In this document: positions 17,020 to 24,344 of the stretch, in pieces | Position numbering within the stretch: position 1 is the stretch's first letter | How the letters are laid out: every line of letters begins with the position of its first letter | Origin: Methylococcus capsulatus str. Texas = ATCC 19069 | GTDB lineage: Bacteria; Pseudomonadota; Gammaproteobacteria; Methylococcales; Methylococcaceae | NCBI RefSeq assembly: GCF_000424685.1 | Contig: NZ_AUKJ01000021.1 | Coordinates: 103,862-167,861, forward strand | DNA length: 64,000 bases | Direction of reading: 5' to 3' | The notes under the pieces: generated by a model | Databases searched by the model: none | What the model saw: the letters and a program-made list of their open reading frames with translations, nothing else | What the model was told of the DNA's origin: nothing | Position numbers and translations under genes: made by a program

Positions 17020-18021
17020 ATGAACGAGGACAGAAAGGACAGACTGGAACCGGACTCGGCGGAGGCGCTCCGCCGGCTGCTGGAGAAAGCGGCCGCCCGC
17101 GGCGTCGCCGATTATATCGAGAGCCGGAAAGCGAAAATCCCAGGCTTCGTGGCGCAACATTTTTCCTTCCGCGGAGCCTGGGAAATGCACAAGAAGACGC
17201 TGGGCCGGGACTATTACCGCATCCCCGTCAATCTGCTGTGGAGCCTCCCGGCGTTTCTCTCCCATTCCACTGCCGCGATCGCTCAAAAGCTCGGGGCGAA
17301 AGATCTCGCCTGCCGCCTGCGCAAAGTCCCTTCCGGCGTGCCCACGGCGCTGCAGAGCGAGCTGAACTGGCTGATCCACGTCGAACTGTTGGAACTGCCC
17401 TATTTCGACGGCTCGCGCCGATCCACCAAGGATGCCCTGCTGGAGACCATCCTGAGCGATCCCGAACTGTCGGCCCGGCTCGCGGAATACCTCGGAGCCA
17501 TACGGTCCCGCGCCGGTTCCGGGGAATTCCGCGCATCGCTGGCGGCCAGACTGCAAGAGTACGGGAAAATCCGCCAAACGGCGACCGAACTGGCGGCCAG
17601 CATCGCCACCCTGGCCGGCGGCTATGCGGCGTTCGGACGGATGACGCCGGGGGCAGCTTCCGCCGGCAGCGCTGCGGCGGCAGCCATCGCCCAGCAGATC
17701 GCGATCGCCAACTTCTGGCTCGGCCCCACCTTGGGCGCATGGTATTACACGATGTTCCCGGCCGACGTCTCTTTCACCCTGATCGCAGCGAGCACAGGGG
17801 CAGTGATGGCGGCTCTGGGCATTCTCGGAGCGCTGTCGGCAGTCGTGGTCGATCCGCTGCTGGCCATGACCGGCTTTCACCGGAAGCGGCTGGAGCGCTT
17901 CGTCGAGTCCCTGGAGCCCGTCCTGGCCGGTCGGGAGGACGAGGGTTACCGCGTGCACGACCATTACCTTGCCCGCCTGTTCGACCTCTTCGACCTGCTG
18001 CGGCTGGCGGCGCAACCATGA
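17020..18021 (+). CDS. Uncharacterised membrane-associated protein
   Basis: A 333-residue protein I do not recognise. The N-terminal 120 residues are soluble and charged (LRRLLEKAAARGVADYIESR). The middle has an Ala/Gly-rich hydrophobic segment (about residues 190-235), and a second hydrophobic pair follows (about 245-285), ending in a soluble tail with HDHYLARLFDLFDLLRLA. The layout suggests a cytoplasmic protein with one hydrophobic hairpin in the inner membrane. Start at 17020 has GAGG twelve bases upstream. It overlaps the GH13 gene by ATGA, so the two are translationally coupled, but no sugar-related motif is visible. Confidence 0.6.
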   Translation: MNEDRKDRLEPDSAEALRRLLEKAAARGVADYIESRKAKIPGFVAQHFSFRGAWEMHKKTLGRDYYRIPVNLLWSLPAFLSHSTAAIAQKLGAKDLACRLRKVPSGVPTALQSELNWLIHVELLELPYFDGSRRSTKDALLETILSDPELSARLAEYLGAIRSRAGSGEFRASLAARLQEYGKIRQTATELAASIATLAGGYAAFGRMTPGAASAGSAAAAAIAQQIAIANFWLGPTLGAWYYTMFPADVSFTLIAASTGAVMAALGILGALSAVVVDPLLAMTGFHRKRLERFVESLEPVLAGREDEGYRVHDHYLARLFDLFDLLRLAAQP

Positions 18022-19637
18022 CGGACGGGAACGGCACGCTGGCCTGGTGGCAGACCGGCATCATCTACCAGATCTATCCCCTTTCCTTCCAGGACAGCGA
18101 CGGCGACGGCAGGGGTGATCTTCCCGGCATCCTCCACCGGCTCGACTACCTGGCCGACCTGAACATCGCCGCCGTCTGGCTGTCGCCCGTCTTCGCCTCG
18201 CCGATGCGGGACTTCGGCTATGACGTGGCTGACTACACGTCCATCCATCCCTGGTTCGGAACACTGAGCGATTTCGACCGGCTGCTGGCCGGCTTGCACG
18301 GCCGTGGCATCAAGCTGATCCTGGACCTGGTGCCGAACCACACCTCCGACCAGCACCCCTGGTTCCTGGAAAGCCGAAGTTCGCGCGACAACCCTAGACG
18401 CGACTGGTACCTCTGGCGCGATCCGGCACCGGGCGGCGGGCCACCCAACAACTGGCTGAGCTTTTTCGGTGGCCCGGCCTGGACCTACGACGAGACCACC
18501 GGACAATACTATCTGCACCAGTTCACGCCGGAGCAGCCGGAGCTGAACCTGCGCCACCCGGCCGTGCTGGAGGCGATGCTGGAGGTGATGCGGTTCTGGC
18601 TGGATCGAGGCGTGGACGGCTTCCGGGTCGACGTGCCCTGGCTGCTGATCAAAGACGCCGGGTTCCGAGACGAACCGGAAAATCCGGCCTGGGACGGCAT
18701 CGATCCGCACAGCCGGCTGCTCCACATCCACACGGCGCATCAGCCCGAACTGCACCGCATCATCCGGGCCATGCGCGCGGTCGTCGACGGCTATCCCGGC
18801 GAGCGGGTCTTGATCGGGGAGACAAACGTGCCGGAGAAAGAACTCGTCAAGTACTATGGCGCGGCGCTGGACGAATTCCACCTACCCTTCAACTTCCGGC
18901 TGATCTATGCCCCCTGGGACGCGCGGAAAATCCGGCAGATGGTCGAAACTTACGAAGCGATCCTCCCCCAAAGGGCCTCGCCCGCCTGGGTGCTCGGCAA
19001 CCATGACCAGCCCCGCATCGCCAGCCGCTTCGGTCCCGACGCGGCCCGTGTCGCCACCATGCTGCTGCTGACCCTGCGTGGCACACCGACCTGCTATTAC
19101 GGCGACGAGTTGGGGATGGAGAACGGGGTGATCCCAAGGGACCGCATCCGTGATCCGCAGGCATTGAATCAGCCCGGGATTTCGGGCGTGTTCAATCGCG
19201 ATGAGGCACGGACCCCGCTGCCTTGGGACACCTCGCCCAATGCTGGCTTCGCGCCCGAAGGCGTCGACCCCTGGCTGCCGTTGGGGGAGGACTGGCCCAT
19301 GAGGAACGTTGCCCGGCAGGCGGCGGACCCCCGCTCCATGCTGGCGCTCTTCAGGGCTCTGACCAGACTGCGCCAATGCCACCCGGCCTTGAGCCATGGC
19401 AGTTACGAAAGCGTGGACACGAAGGCCGACGGCGTCTTCGCTTACAAGCGGACGGCCGGCGCCGAACGCCTCCTGATCGTGCTTGATTTCGCCGGCAGTG
19501 AACATCTCCTGGACTCGGGCGAACTCGCCGATGGCGCGGAGATTCTGCTGAGCACCGGCATGCGGCGCACCGGCCGGGTCGATCTGCGGCGGCTCCGTTT
19601 GCTCTCCAATGAAGGTCTCATACTGAAAATATCTTGA
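18018..19637 (+). CDS. GH13 alpha-glucosidase / alpha-amylase family enzyme
   Basis: A 539-residue glycoside hydrolase 13 protein with the four conserved regions of the (beta/alpha)8 barrel: DLVPNHTS (about residues 103-110), GFRVDVPW with nucleophile Asp205, IGETNVP with acid/base Glu268, and LGNHDQPR with Asp330. The N-terminal IIYQIYPLSFQDSDGDGRGD is typical of oligo-1,6-glucosidases, sucrose/maltose hydrolases and trehalose-modifying enzymes. No signal peptide, so it is cytosolic. Whether it hydrolyses or transfers glucosyl units cannot be told. It lies between a coupled membrane protein gene and the GH35 gene, ten bases apart, suggesting joint sugar turnover. Confidence 0.9.
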   Translation: MTDGNGTLAWWQTGIIYQIYPLSFQDSDGDGRGDLPGILHRLDYLADLNIAAVWLSPVFASPMRDFGYDVADYTSIHPWFGTLSDFDRLLAGLHGRGIKLILDLVPNHTSDQHPWFLESRSSRDNPRRDWYLWRDPAPGGGPPNNWLSFFGGPAWTYDETTGQYYLHQFTPEQPELNLRHPAVLEAMLEVMRFWLDRGVDGFRVDVPWLLIKDAGFRDEPENPAWDGIDPHSRLLHIHTAHQPELHRIIRAMRAVVDGYPGERVLIGETNVPEKELVKYYGAALDEFHLPFNFRLIYAPWDARKIRQMVETYEAILPQRASPAWVLGNHDQPRIASRFGPDAARVATMLLLTLRGTPTCYYGDELGMENGVIPRDRIRDPQALNQPGISGVFNRDEARTPLPWDTSPNAGFAPEGVDPWLPLGEDWPMRNVARQAADPRSMLALFRALTRLRQCHPALSHGSYESVDTKADGVFAYKRTAGAERLLIVLDFAGSEHLLDSGELADGAEILLSTGMRRTGRVDLRRLRLLSNEGLILKIS

Positions 19638-19647
19638 GGGAGCCGCC

Positions 19648-22074
19648 ATGATCGAACTCCGCGACAAGACCATCCTGATCGACGGCCGGCCCCGTCTGGT
19701 GCTGAGCGGCGAGGTGCATTATTTCCGCCTCCGGCGCGAAGACTGGCAGGACCGGCTGGACAAGCTCAAAGCCGCCGGCTGCAACACCGTCGCCTCCTAT
19801 ATTCCCTGGCTCTGCCATGAAACCGTCGAGGGCCGGATCGACCTCGACGGGCGCTCCCGCCCGGAACTGGATCTCGGCGCCTTCATCGATCTGTGCCGGG
19901 CCAACGGCCTTTGGTTCATCGCCCGTCCCGGCCCCTTCGTGATGGCCGAGCTGAAGAACGAAGGCCTGCCTTACTGGCTTTACGAAAAGCATCCCGAAAT
20001 CGTGCCCGTAGGCTGGGACGGCAAGCCGGCGACCACCCACACGGTCGATTACCTGGCGCCCGGCTTCCTGGATGCAGCCCGCCGCTGGTACGACGCGGTG
20101 ATGGCGGTGATCACACCACGCCTGCAGCCGGGCGGCGGCAACGTGATCGCGCTGCAGCTCGACAACGAGATCGGCATGCTGTCCTGGCTCAGTAACTGCC
20201 CGGACCTCACCGAAAACGTGCTGGCGGATTTCGCGGCCTGGCTGAAAGTCCGTCACCGCCCTGAGAGCTTGCGGAAACGCTACCCCTTCGACCCGGATGA
20301 GCCAGAGGCGCGCCGCGCCGGCATCCGCTCGCCCGCCGAGAGCTACGCCCTGGCCCTCCTGCGCGACCTCGGCCACTACATGCGCGACCGTTTCGCCCGC
20401 TACGTCGCAACCCTGCGGTCCTGGGCGGAAACCGCCGGCATCCGCGGCATCCCCTTCGTGGTCAATATCCATGGCACCGGCGGCGGCCGTGCCCTAAGCT
20501 TCCCGATCGGCATCAGCCAGCTCTACCCGTCCTACACCCAGGATTTCGGCTACCTGTCGGGCTCCGACTTCTATCTCGGCAATCTGACGTTCGACAACTT
20601 CCAGGACTTGTATCTCTGCAACGCCTTCATGGAGGCCGTGCACCGCCCCGAACAGCCTCTGGCTTCGATGGAGTTCGAATGCGGCGACGGCAACTACGGC
20701 AACACCTATGGCAACCGGCTGGATCCCTCCGCCGCCGACTTCAAGGCGCGCATGTGCCTGGCCCAGGGCGCACGGCTCCTCAACTACTACCTCTTCACGG
20801 GCGGCCACAACTACCGGCTCGACCCGCCGCCGCCGGACGGCGACGGCCGCATCGCCTTCACCGGCGAACGCCACGGTTTCGCCGCGCCGGTCGATCCGGA
20901 CGGACGGTTGAATTACAGCTATCCGCGCCTGGCGAACCTGACCCGCACCGTGGCCGCCGTTGCCGACAAGCTGGCCGCCATGTGGGAGGAGCACGACCGG
21001 GTGGCCTTCGGCTTCATTCCCGACTATTTCATGACGGAATCCCGCCATCCCGCCAGTGCCGCGATGGCCACCATCGTCCGCAATCTGGAAGCCAACCGCG
21101 GGCCAAGCGCCTGGGAGACCATGGCCCGAGCGATGCTGCTCGGCGGCTACCGCTTCGGCGCGGTGGACCTCCAGAACCGGCCGCTCGACGTGAAGACCAC
21201 ACCGGTTCTGGCGCTGGGCTCGGCCCGGTACATGGACACCGCCGTCCAGCGCAAGCTGGCCGATTGGCTGAGTGCGGGCGGGGGCCTGCTGTTGTACGGG
21301 GAAGTCCCCCTGTACGGGATGGAGGGCGAGCCCTGCACGCTGCTGGCCGAAGCGTTGGGCGCCGAAATTTCAGGGTTTCGCCAGGCCAGTGAGCGCTATT
21401 TCCTCGCGCTGGCCGCGGACGGCTGGGCCAGGCCGCGACCGGAAGTACGCAGCCATTTCGCCCAGACTTTCGCTGCTCCTTTGGCCGAAGCGCTGCTGCG
21501 GGTTTACGACACCGGCGAGCTCTGCGGCTTCGAAACGGCGGTCGGGAAAGGCCGCGCCGTCGTCATCGGCACCGCCTACCCTTGCGACATCGCCCTGTTC
21601 CGCACCGCCTTGGAACGGCTGGGCGCAGTCGCCGCCTTGCGCCACGACTGCGAAAACCACGGCATCTTCATGACGTCGACCGCCAACGCCGCGGGAGAGC
21701 GCTTCATCCACCTGCTGAACCTGGACGGCTTCGACAAGCGTTTCCATCTTTACGAGGACGGCCGACCGCTGTTCGACGGACACGAAATCGAGCTTCGCGC
21801 CCGCGACGGTGTGATGCTGCCGCTGGCCATGCGTTTCGGTGAAGTGAAGATCGAGTACGCCACCGCGGAAATCACCGCCGTGAGCCCAGACCGCATCGAA
21901 TTCCGCGCGACCCGGCGGCGGGGCGTGATCGCCGTCGAGACAGCCCGCAAGCTGCGGGTCTCCCCCCCATGCGAACTGCGACAGGACGGACCGACGACTT
22001 ACGGGGTATTGCTGCGCCCGGCTCCCCATCATGACCGGATCATCCTGTGCCATGAAAGCACCGGCGACGGCTGA
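19648..22074 (+). CDS. GH35 beta-galactosidase-like glycoside hydrolase
   Basis: An 808-residue protein whose first 350 residues form the GH35 barrel: LSGEVHYFRLRREDWQDRLD, LWFIARPGPFVMAE, IALQLDNEIGML with acid/base Glu174, and MEFECGDGNYGN with the probable nucleophile near Glu342. The remainder includes a Rossmann-like trimerisation-type segment and beta-rich modules. No signal peptide, so probably cytosolic, unlike many secreted GH35 enzymes. Substrate may be beta-galactosides or other beta-linked sugars. A GGGAGCC ribosome binding site precedes the ATG. It is the last gene of the apparent three-gene unit. Confidence 0.85.
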   Translation: MIELRDKTILIDGRPRLVLSGEVHYFRLRREDWQDRLDKLKAAGCNTVASYIPWLCHETVEGRIDLDGRSRPELDLGAFIDLCRANGLWFIARPGPFVMAELKNEGLPYWLYEKHPEIVPVGWDGKPATTHTVDYLAPGFLDAARRWYDAVMAVITPRLQPGGGNVIALQLDNEIGMLSWLSNCPDLTENVLADFAAWLKVRHRPESLRKRYPFDPDEPEARRAGIRSPAESYALALLRDLGHYMRDRFARYVATLRSWAETAGIRGIPFVVNIHGTGGGRALSFPIGISQLYPSYTQDFGYLSGSDFYLGNLTFDNFQDLYLCNAFMEAVHRPEQPLASMEFECGDGNYGNTYGNRLDPSAADFKARMCLAQGARLLNYYLFTGGHNYRLDPPPPDGDGRIAFTGERHGFAAPVDPDGRLNYSYPRLANLTRTVAAVADKLAAMWEEHDRVAFGFIPDYFMTESRHPASAAMATIVRNLEANRGPSAWETMARAMLLGGYRFGAVDLQNRPLDVKTTPVLALGSARYMDTAVQRKLADWLSAGGGLLLYGEVPLYGMEGEPCTLLAEALGAEISGFRQASERYFLALAADGWARPRPEVRSHFAQTFAAPLAEALLRVYDTGELCGFETAVGKGRAVVIGTAYPCDIALFRTALERLGAVAALRHDCENHGIFMTSTANAAGERFIHLLNLDGFDKRFHLYEDGRPLFDGHEIELRARDGVMLPLAMRFGEVKIEYATAEITAVSPDRIEFRATRRRGVIAVETARKLRVSPPCELRQDGPTTYGVLLRPAPHHDRIILCHESTGDG

Positions 22075-22164
22075 AACGTCCCGCCCACCCGACCGGGCAC
22101 AAAAGCCCCGGTGATGGACCCGGCGACTGAAGACGCCTTATCGCCGATGCAGCGGGCGCTTTCG

Positions 22165-22554
22165 TCAAGGTTTACGGAATGTCGCGATATAGGCCGCGAG
22201 GTCGTCGATATCGGTATCGCTCAGTTCCGAAGCGATTTCCCGCATCGAATCACCATCCTTCGACCGGTGCTCCCAGCCGAAAGGCTGGATGCGTTCTTCC
22301 GAACCGCCGCAAGGTGGGAGCCAGTCGTCCGGCCGGCACCGCTTGTAGGTGTTCAGCACCCTCCTGATGTAGTTCGAATCTTTTCCGGCCAGGCTGGGTA
22401 CATTGGGCGCCGCATCCCCTTCTCCCCGGCCGTGACACTCGACACAACGCTCATATTTCGTTTTCCCAGCCGCGACGTCGCCGGCATGAGCCGCGCCCGC
22501 CGCGAGCGCCAGCACGACGCCGCATCCCAAATCTAAGAACCTTCTCACGTTCAT
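22165..22554 (-). CDS. Small periplasmic cytochrome c (c4/c5-like)
   Basis: A 129-residue protein with a signal peptide ending AAHAG and one haem motif CVECH about residues 37-41, followed by PNVPSLAGKDSNYI, the usual run after the haem in c4-type domains. The MREIASELSDTDIDDLAAYI segment near the C-terminus supplies a likely Met ligand and the terminal helix. An insert with two extra cysteines (KRCRPDDWLPPCGG) is unusual for the family. GGAGAG lies just before the ATG at 22554. It is an isolated minus-strand gene convergent with GH35. Confidence 0.85.
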   Translation of the reverse strand: MNVRRFLDLGCGVVLALAAGAAHAGDVAAGKTKYERCVECHGRGEGDAAPNVPSLAGKDSNYIRRVLNTYKRCRPDDWLPPCGGSEERIQPFGWEHRSKDGDSMREIASELSDTDIDDLAAYIATFRKP

Positions 22555-22598
22555 TCTCTCCGTAGGGTCGATTGTTGGACTCCAGACAATGCGTCGAA

Positions 22599-22623
22599 GC
22601 GGCCCGGCAGCGTGCCGGGCCGC
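22599..22623. other. Strong hairpin in a gene-poor stretch
   Basis: Perfect 11-bp arms, GCGGCCCGGCA (22599-22609) and TGCCGGGCCGC (22613-22623), with a GCG loop. No T-run follows on either side. It lies in the 317-base stretch 22555-22871, between the small cytochrome gene and the 49-residue membrane protein; apart from this hairpin I see no gene or other signal there. Confidence 0.6.
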
Positions 22624-22871
22624 CCTCCGCTTGCTCAGGATACAGCACCCATCCTGAGACTTTTGACGTTACCACAGCCGTATGAAAGATATGCTTGTTT
22701 CCGCCGCAGGGAATGGACATCGATGCGCCCCTCCCCGATGCGACTGCGCATGAATACCCGAAAAGTCCGGAACCAACGGTCGACGCGGCGGCATTCGCCA
22801 CTCTGAGAGGGACATCACTTCCGCAATGCCCCTGATTACGATGGCCGGGACGACCCCCGGCATCCGGTCGT

Positions 22872-23021
22872 TCACCCGGGAGGACGGACCATGTGCATGC
22901 CATCGGTATGGGAGGTGAAGCGGGAATCCGATCCGGAAAACCATTCCGCAAGCTTGTCCCGGCTCAGCAGGACGAACATTACGATGGCGACGATGGCGAG
23001 GTATCGGAGGAGCCCGCCCAT
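22872..23021 (-). CDS. Small single-pass membrane protein (49 aa)
   Basis: A 49-codon open frame starting MGGLLRYLAIVAIVMFVLLS, which is one clean membrane helix followed by a short polar tail SRDKLAEWFSGSD. The hydrophobic-then-amphipathic layout and its place 25 bases after the stop of the Ala/Lys-rich gene argue that it is real and cotranscribed. The ribosome binding site (GGGACGG) is weak. Too small and generic to assign; small helices like this often associate with larger membrane complexes. Confidence 0.5.
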   Translation of the reverse strand: MGGLLRYLAIVAIVMFVLLSRDKLAEWFSGSDSRFTSHTDGMHMVRPPG

Positions 23022-23046
23022 GTCCGTCCCGCATTTGGAACCACGA

Positions 23047-23505
23047 TCAGGGCAACATGTCCAACGCCTTCTTCGTTGCTTCCTCCCGAACCTTGTCCTT
23101 GGCTGCCTTCGCCGCCTCTCCCGCGGATTTCGGCGCCGCTTCGACCTGTTTTTTGATGGACTTGGCGGATTTGGCCGTGCTTTCCACGGCTCTCATCCCT
23201 TCCTTGGCTTGTTCCGGTACCGCTTCCTCGACCTGTCGCCTGGCGGACTCCGTGGCCGCCTTTTGCAGCTGACCCTTGACGGCAGCCGGGACGGATTTCG
23301 CCGATTCCTTCAGTTCGTTTGCCTGTCCGGCCGCATCCTCCACCGTCTTGGCGCCTTCGACCGCTTCACGGGGCGCCGCTTTGGTAGCAGCATCCCTCAG
23401 CAACTGCTTGCCGACATCATCCAAGGCATGGTGATCGGCGGGTTCCGCCAGAACCGGTCCAGCCGTCACCAGCGCGGCAAGGACGGCGAAAGCTAGTGTG
23501 CGCAT
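23047..23505 (-). CDS. Secreted Ala/Lys/Glu-rich helical protein
   Basis: A 152-residue protein with a signal peptide (cleavage near VLAEP) and then an almost uninterrupted helical region dominated by Ala, Lys, Glu, Val and Ser, with heptad-like repeats (AKSAKSIKKQVEAAPKSAGE). This composition resembles periplasmic or envelope coiled-coil proteins and late-embryogenesis-type stress proteins, but no specific family is recognised. GGAGG six bases before the ATG at 23505 supports the start. It is followed by the 49-residue membrane protein. Confidence 0.65.
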   Translation of the reverse strand: MRTLAFAVLAALVTAGPVLAEPADHHALDDVGKQLLRDAATKAAPREAVEGAKTVEDAAGQANELKESAKSVPAAVKGQLQKAATESARRQVEEAVPEQAKEGMRAVESTAKSAKSIKKQVEAAPKSAGEAAKAAKDKVREEATKKALDMLP

Positions 23506-23654
23506 GATCTTCCTCCATTCGGTGAGCAGCAGTATTTGTGATCAGCATCGCAGCGATGGTACTCACGTGAGCACAGGCATGTACAGCACTCCTTTTGACG
23601 GAACAGCCCGAACCGAATCCGACGGTCTTGACTCAGCACGGCTTTTTCTGGAAC

Positions 23655-23824
23655 GTCGCCATTTTTTTGCGAAACCCGACGGGACATCCCCGTCCCCCTC
23701 GGGAGCAAAAAACTGGCGACGTCCTTGCCTTCGGCGGCCCGCGCCGTCCTGCGTCCGCCTCGGCTCCTTCCGTCTCTGGCAATGCTCTCCGCCAAGGCTC
23801 CCACAATGACTCGACGCCGTGTCG
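23655..23824 (-). repeat. 170-bp dispersed repeat with nested palindrome, copy A
   Basis: Read on the minus strand, this stretch matches 34319-34488 on the plus strand. The 100 bases at 23655-23757 are almost identical, and the remainder is clearly related with scattered changes. Its end (23655-23720) is a long imperfect palindrome: GTCGCCA and TGGCGAC at the ends, T- and A-runs inside them, and an inner stem GACGGG/CCCGTC. It contains no credible gene. It abuts the IS3 remnant and lies upstream of cas3. Confidence 0.8.
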
Positions 23825-23825
23825 G

Positions 23826-24080
23826 CGATCGAGCTCCGCCCGGGCGAAAAACGCGCTGGCCGCCTTGAGGATGTCGTTGACTCGGCGCAGTTCCTTGTTC
23901 TCTCGCTCGAACTGCCTGAGGCGCTCGCGGCCGCCGGCATCGACCTGCTGGCGCTTGACCCGTTCGAGCAGGGTCTGCGGCACGCAGCCAATCTTGGGGC
24001 CGATCGACTCCACCGCCGCCCACAGCGAGGGGGTAGTCGCCCCGCTGCTCCTTCACCACGCGCACGGCCCGCTCGCGCCC
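23826..24080 (-). pseudogene. IS3-family transposase OrfA remnant
   Basis: In two minus-strand frames the sequence reads [16 protein letters not shown], then, after a one-base slip in a C run near 24033, [40 protein letters not shown] and FARAELDRR. These are consecutive parts of OrfA of the IS3 family, including the helix-turn-helix and the leucine-zipper-like segment. About ten residues are missing before ERENKEL, and the end of OrfA and all of OrfB are absent. The gene is broken by frameshift and truncation and cannot be active. Confidence 0.8.
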
Positions 24081-24292
24081 TGCACCAACAAATCCGGCAA
24101 CGTGTCTCCTTCCTGAGCGACAACCCGAATCTCGTTCGGCCCGGCCGGATCGACGGTACCCGTGAACTGGTGATGGGCGACAGCCCTTACCTTCTGCCGT
24201 ACCGTGCGCGCGACGACCGCATCGAAATACTGGCTGTGTATCACGGCGCGAGGAAATGGCCGGAAATCTTCATTATGAATGGAAAAATCTGA
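24068..24292 (+). pseudogene. ParE/RelE-type toxin, 3' remnant
   Basis: The plus frame ending at 24292 reads ALHQQIRQRVSFLSDNPNLV, then RPGRIDGTRELV, SPYLLPYRARDDRIEILAVY and HGARKWP. This is the C-terminal two thirds of a ParE/RelE-like ribonuclease or gyrase-poison toxin, including the conserved GRIDGTREL and HGARKWP elements. The N-terminal part is missing where the IS3 remnant begins, and no antitoxin gene is adjacent. Most likely a toxin-antitoxin pair that was cut by an IS3 insertion and later decayed. Confidence 0.7.
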
Positions 24293-24344
24293 AAAAATCG
24301 CCTAGATAACGAGAAAAAACATGATGTAAACGGGGAAATAAACA

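Noticed and set aside
17007..19637. An 876-residue plus-strand frame joining the membrane protein region to GH13
   Set aside because: The first 337 codons are an out-of-frame reading of the 17020-18021 gene. GH13 begins at 18018 with an ATGA overlap.
22081..22116. Terminator after GH35
   Set aside because: An imperfect ACCGGGC / GCCCCGGT pair can be drawn, but it has a bulge and no T-run; too weak to list.
22451..22951. A 166-residue minus-strand frame between the cytochrome gene and the small membrane protein
   Set aside because: It overlaps the start of the cytochrome gene and the hairpin, and has no protein-like features or ribosome binding site.
23595..24116. Possible intact plus-strand gene in the repeat and IS remnant region
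   Set aside because: The frame crosses the dispersed repeat and is antisense to OrfA remnants; no domain. Only the C-terminal toxin-like part in another frame (24068-24292) is convincing.
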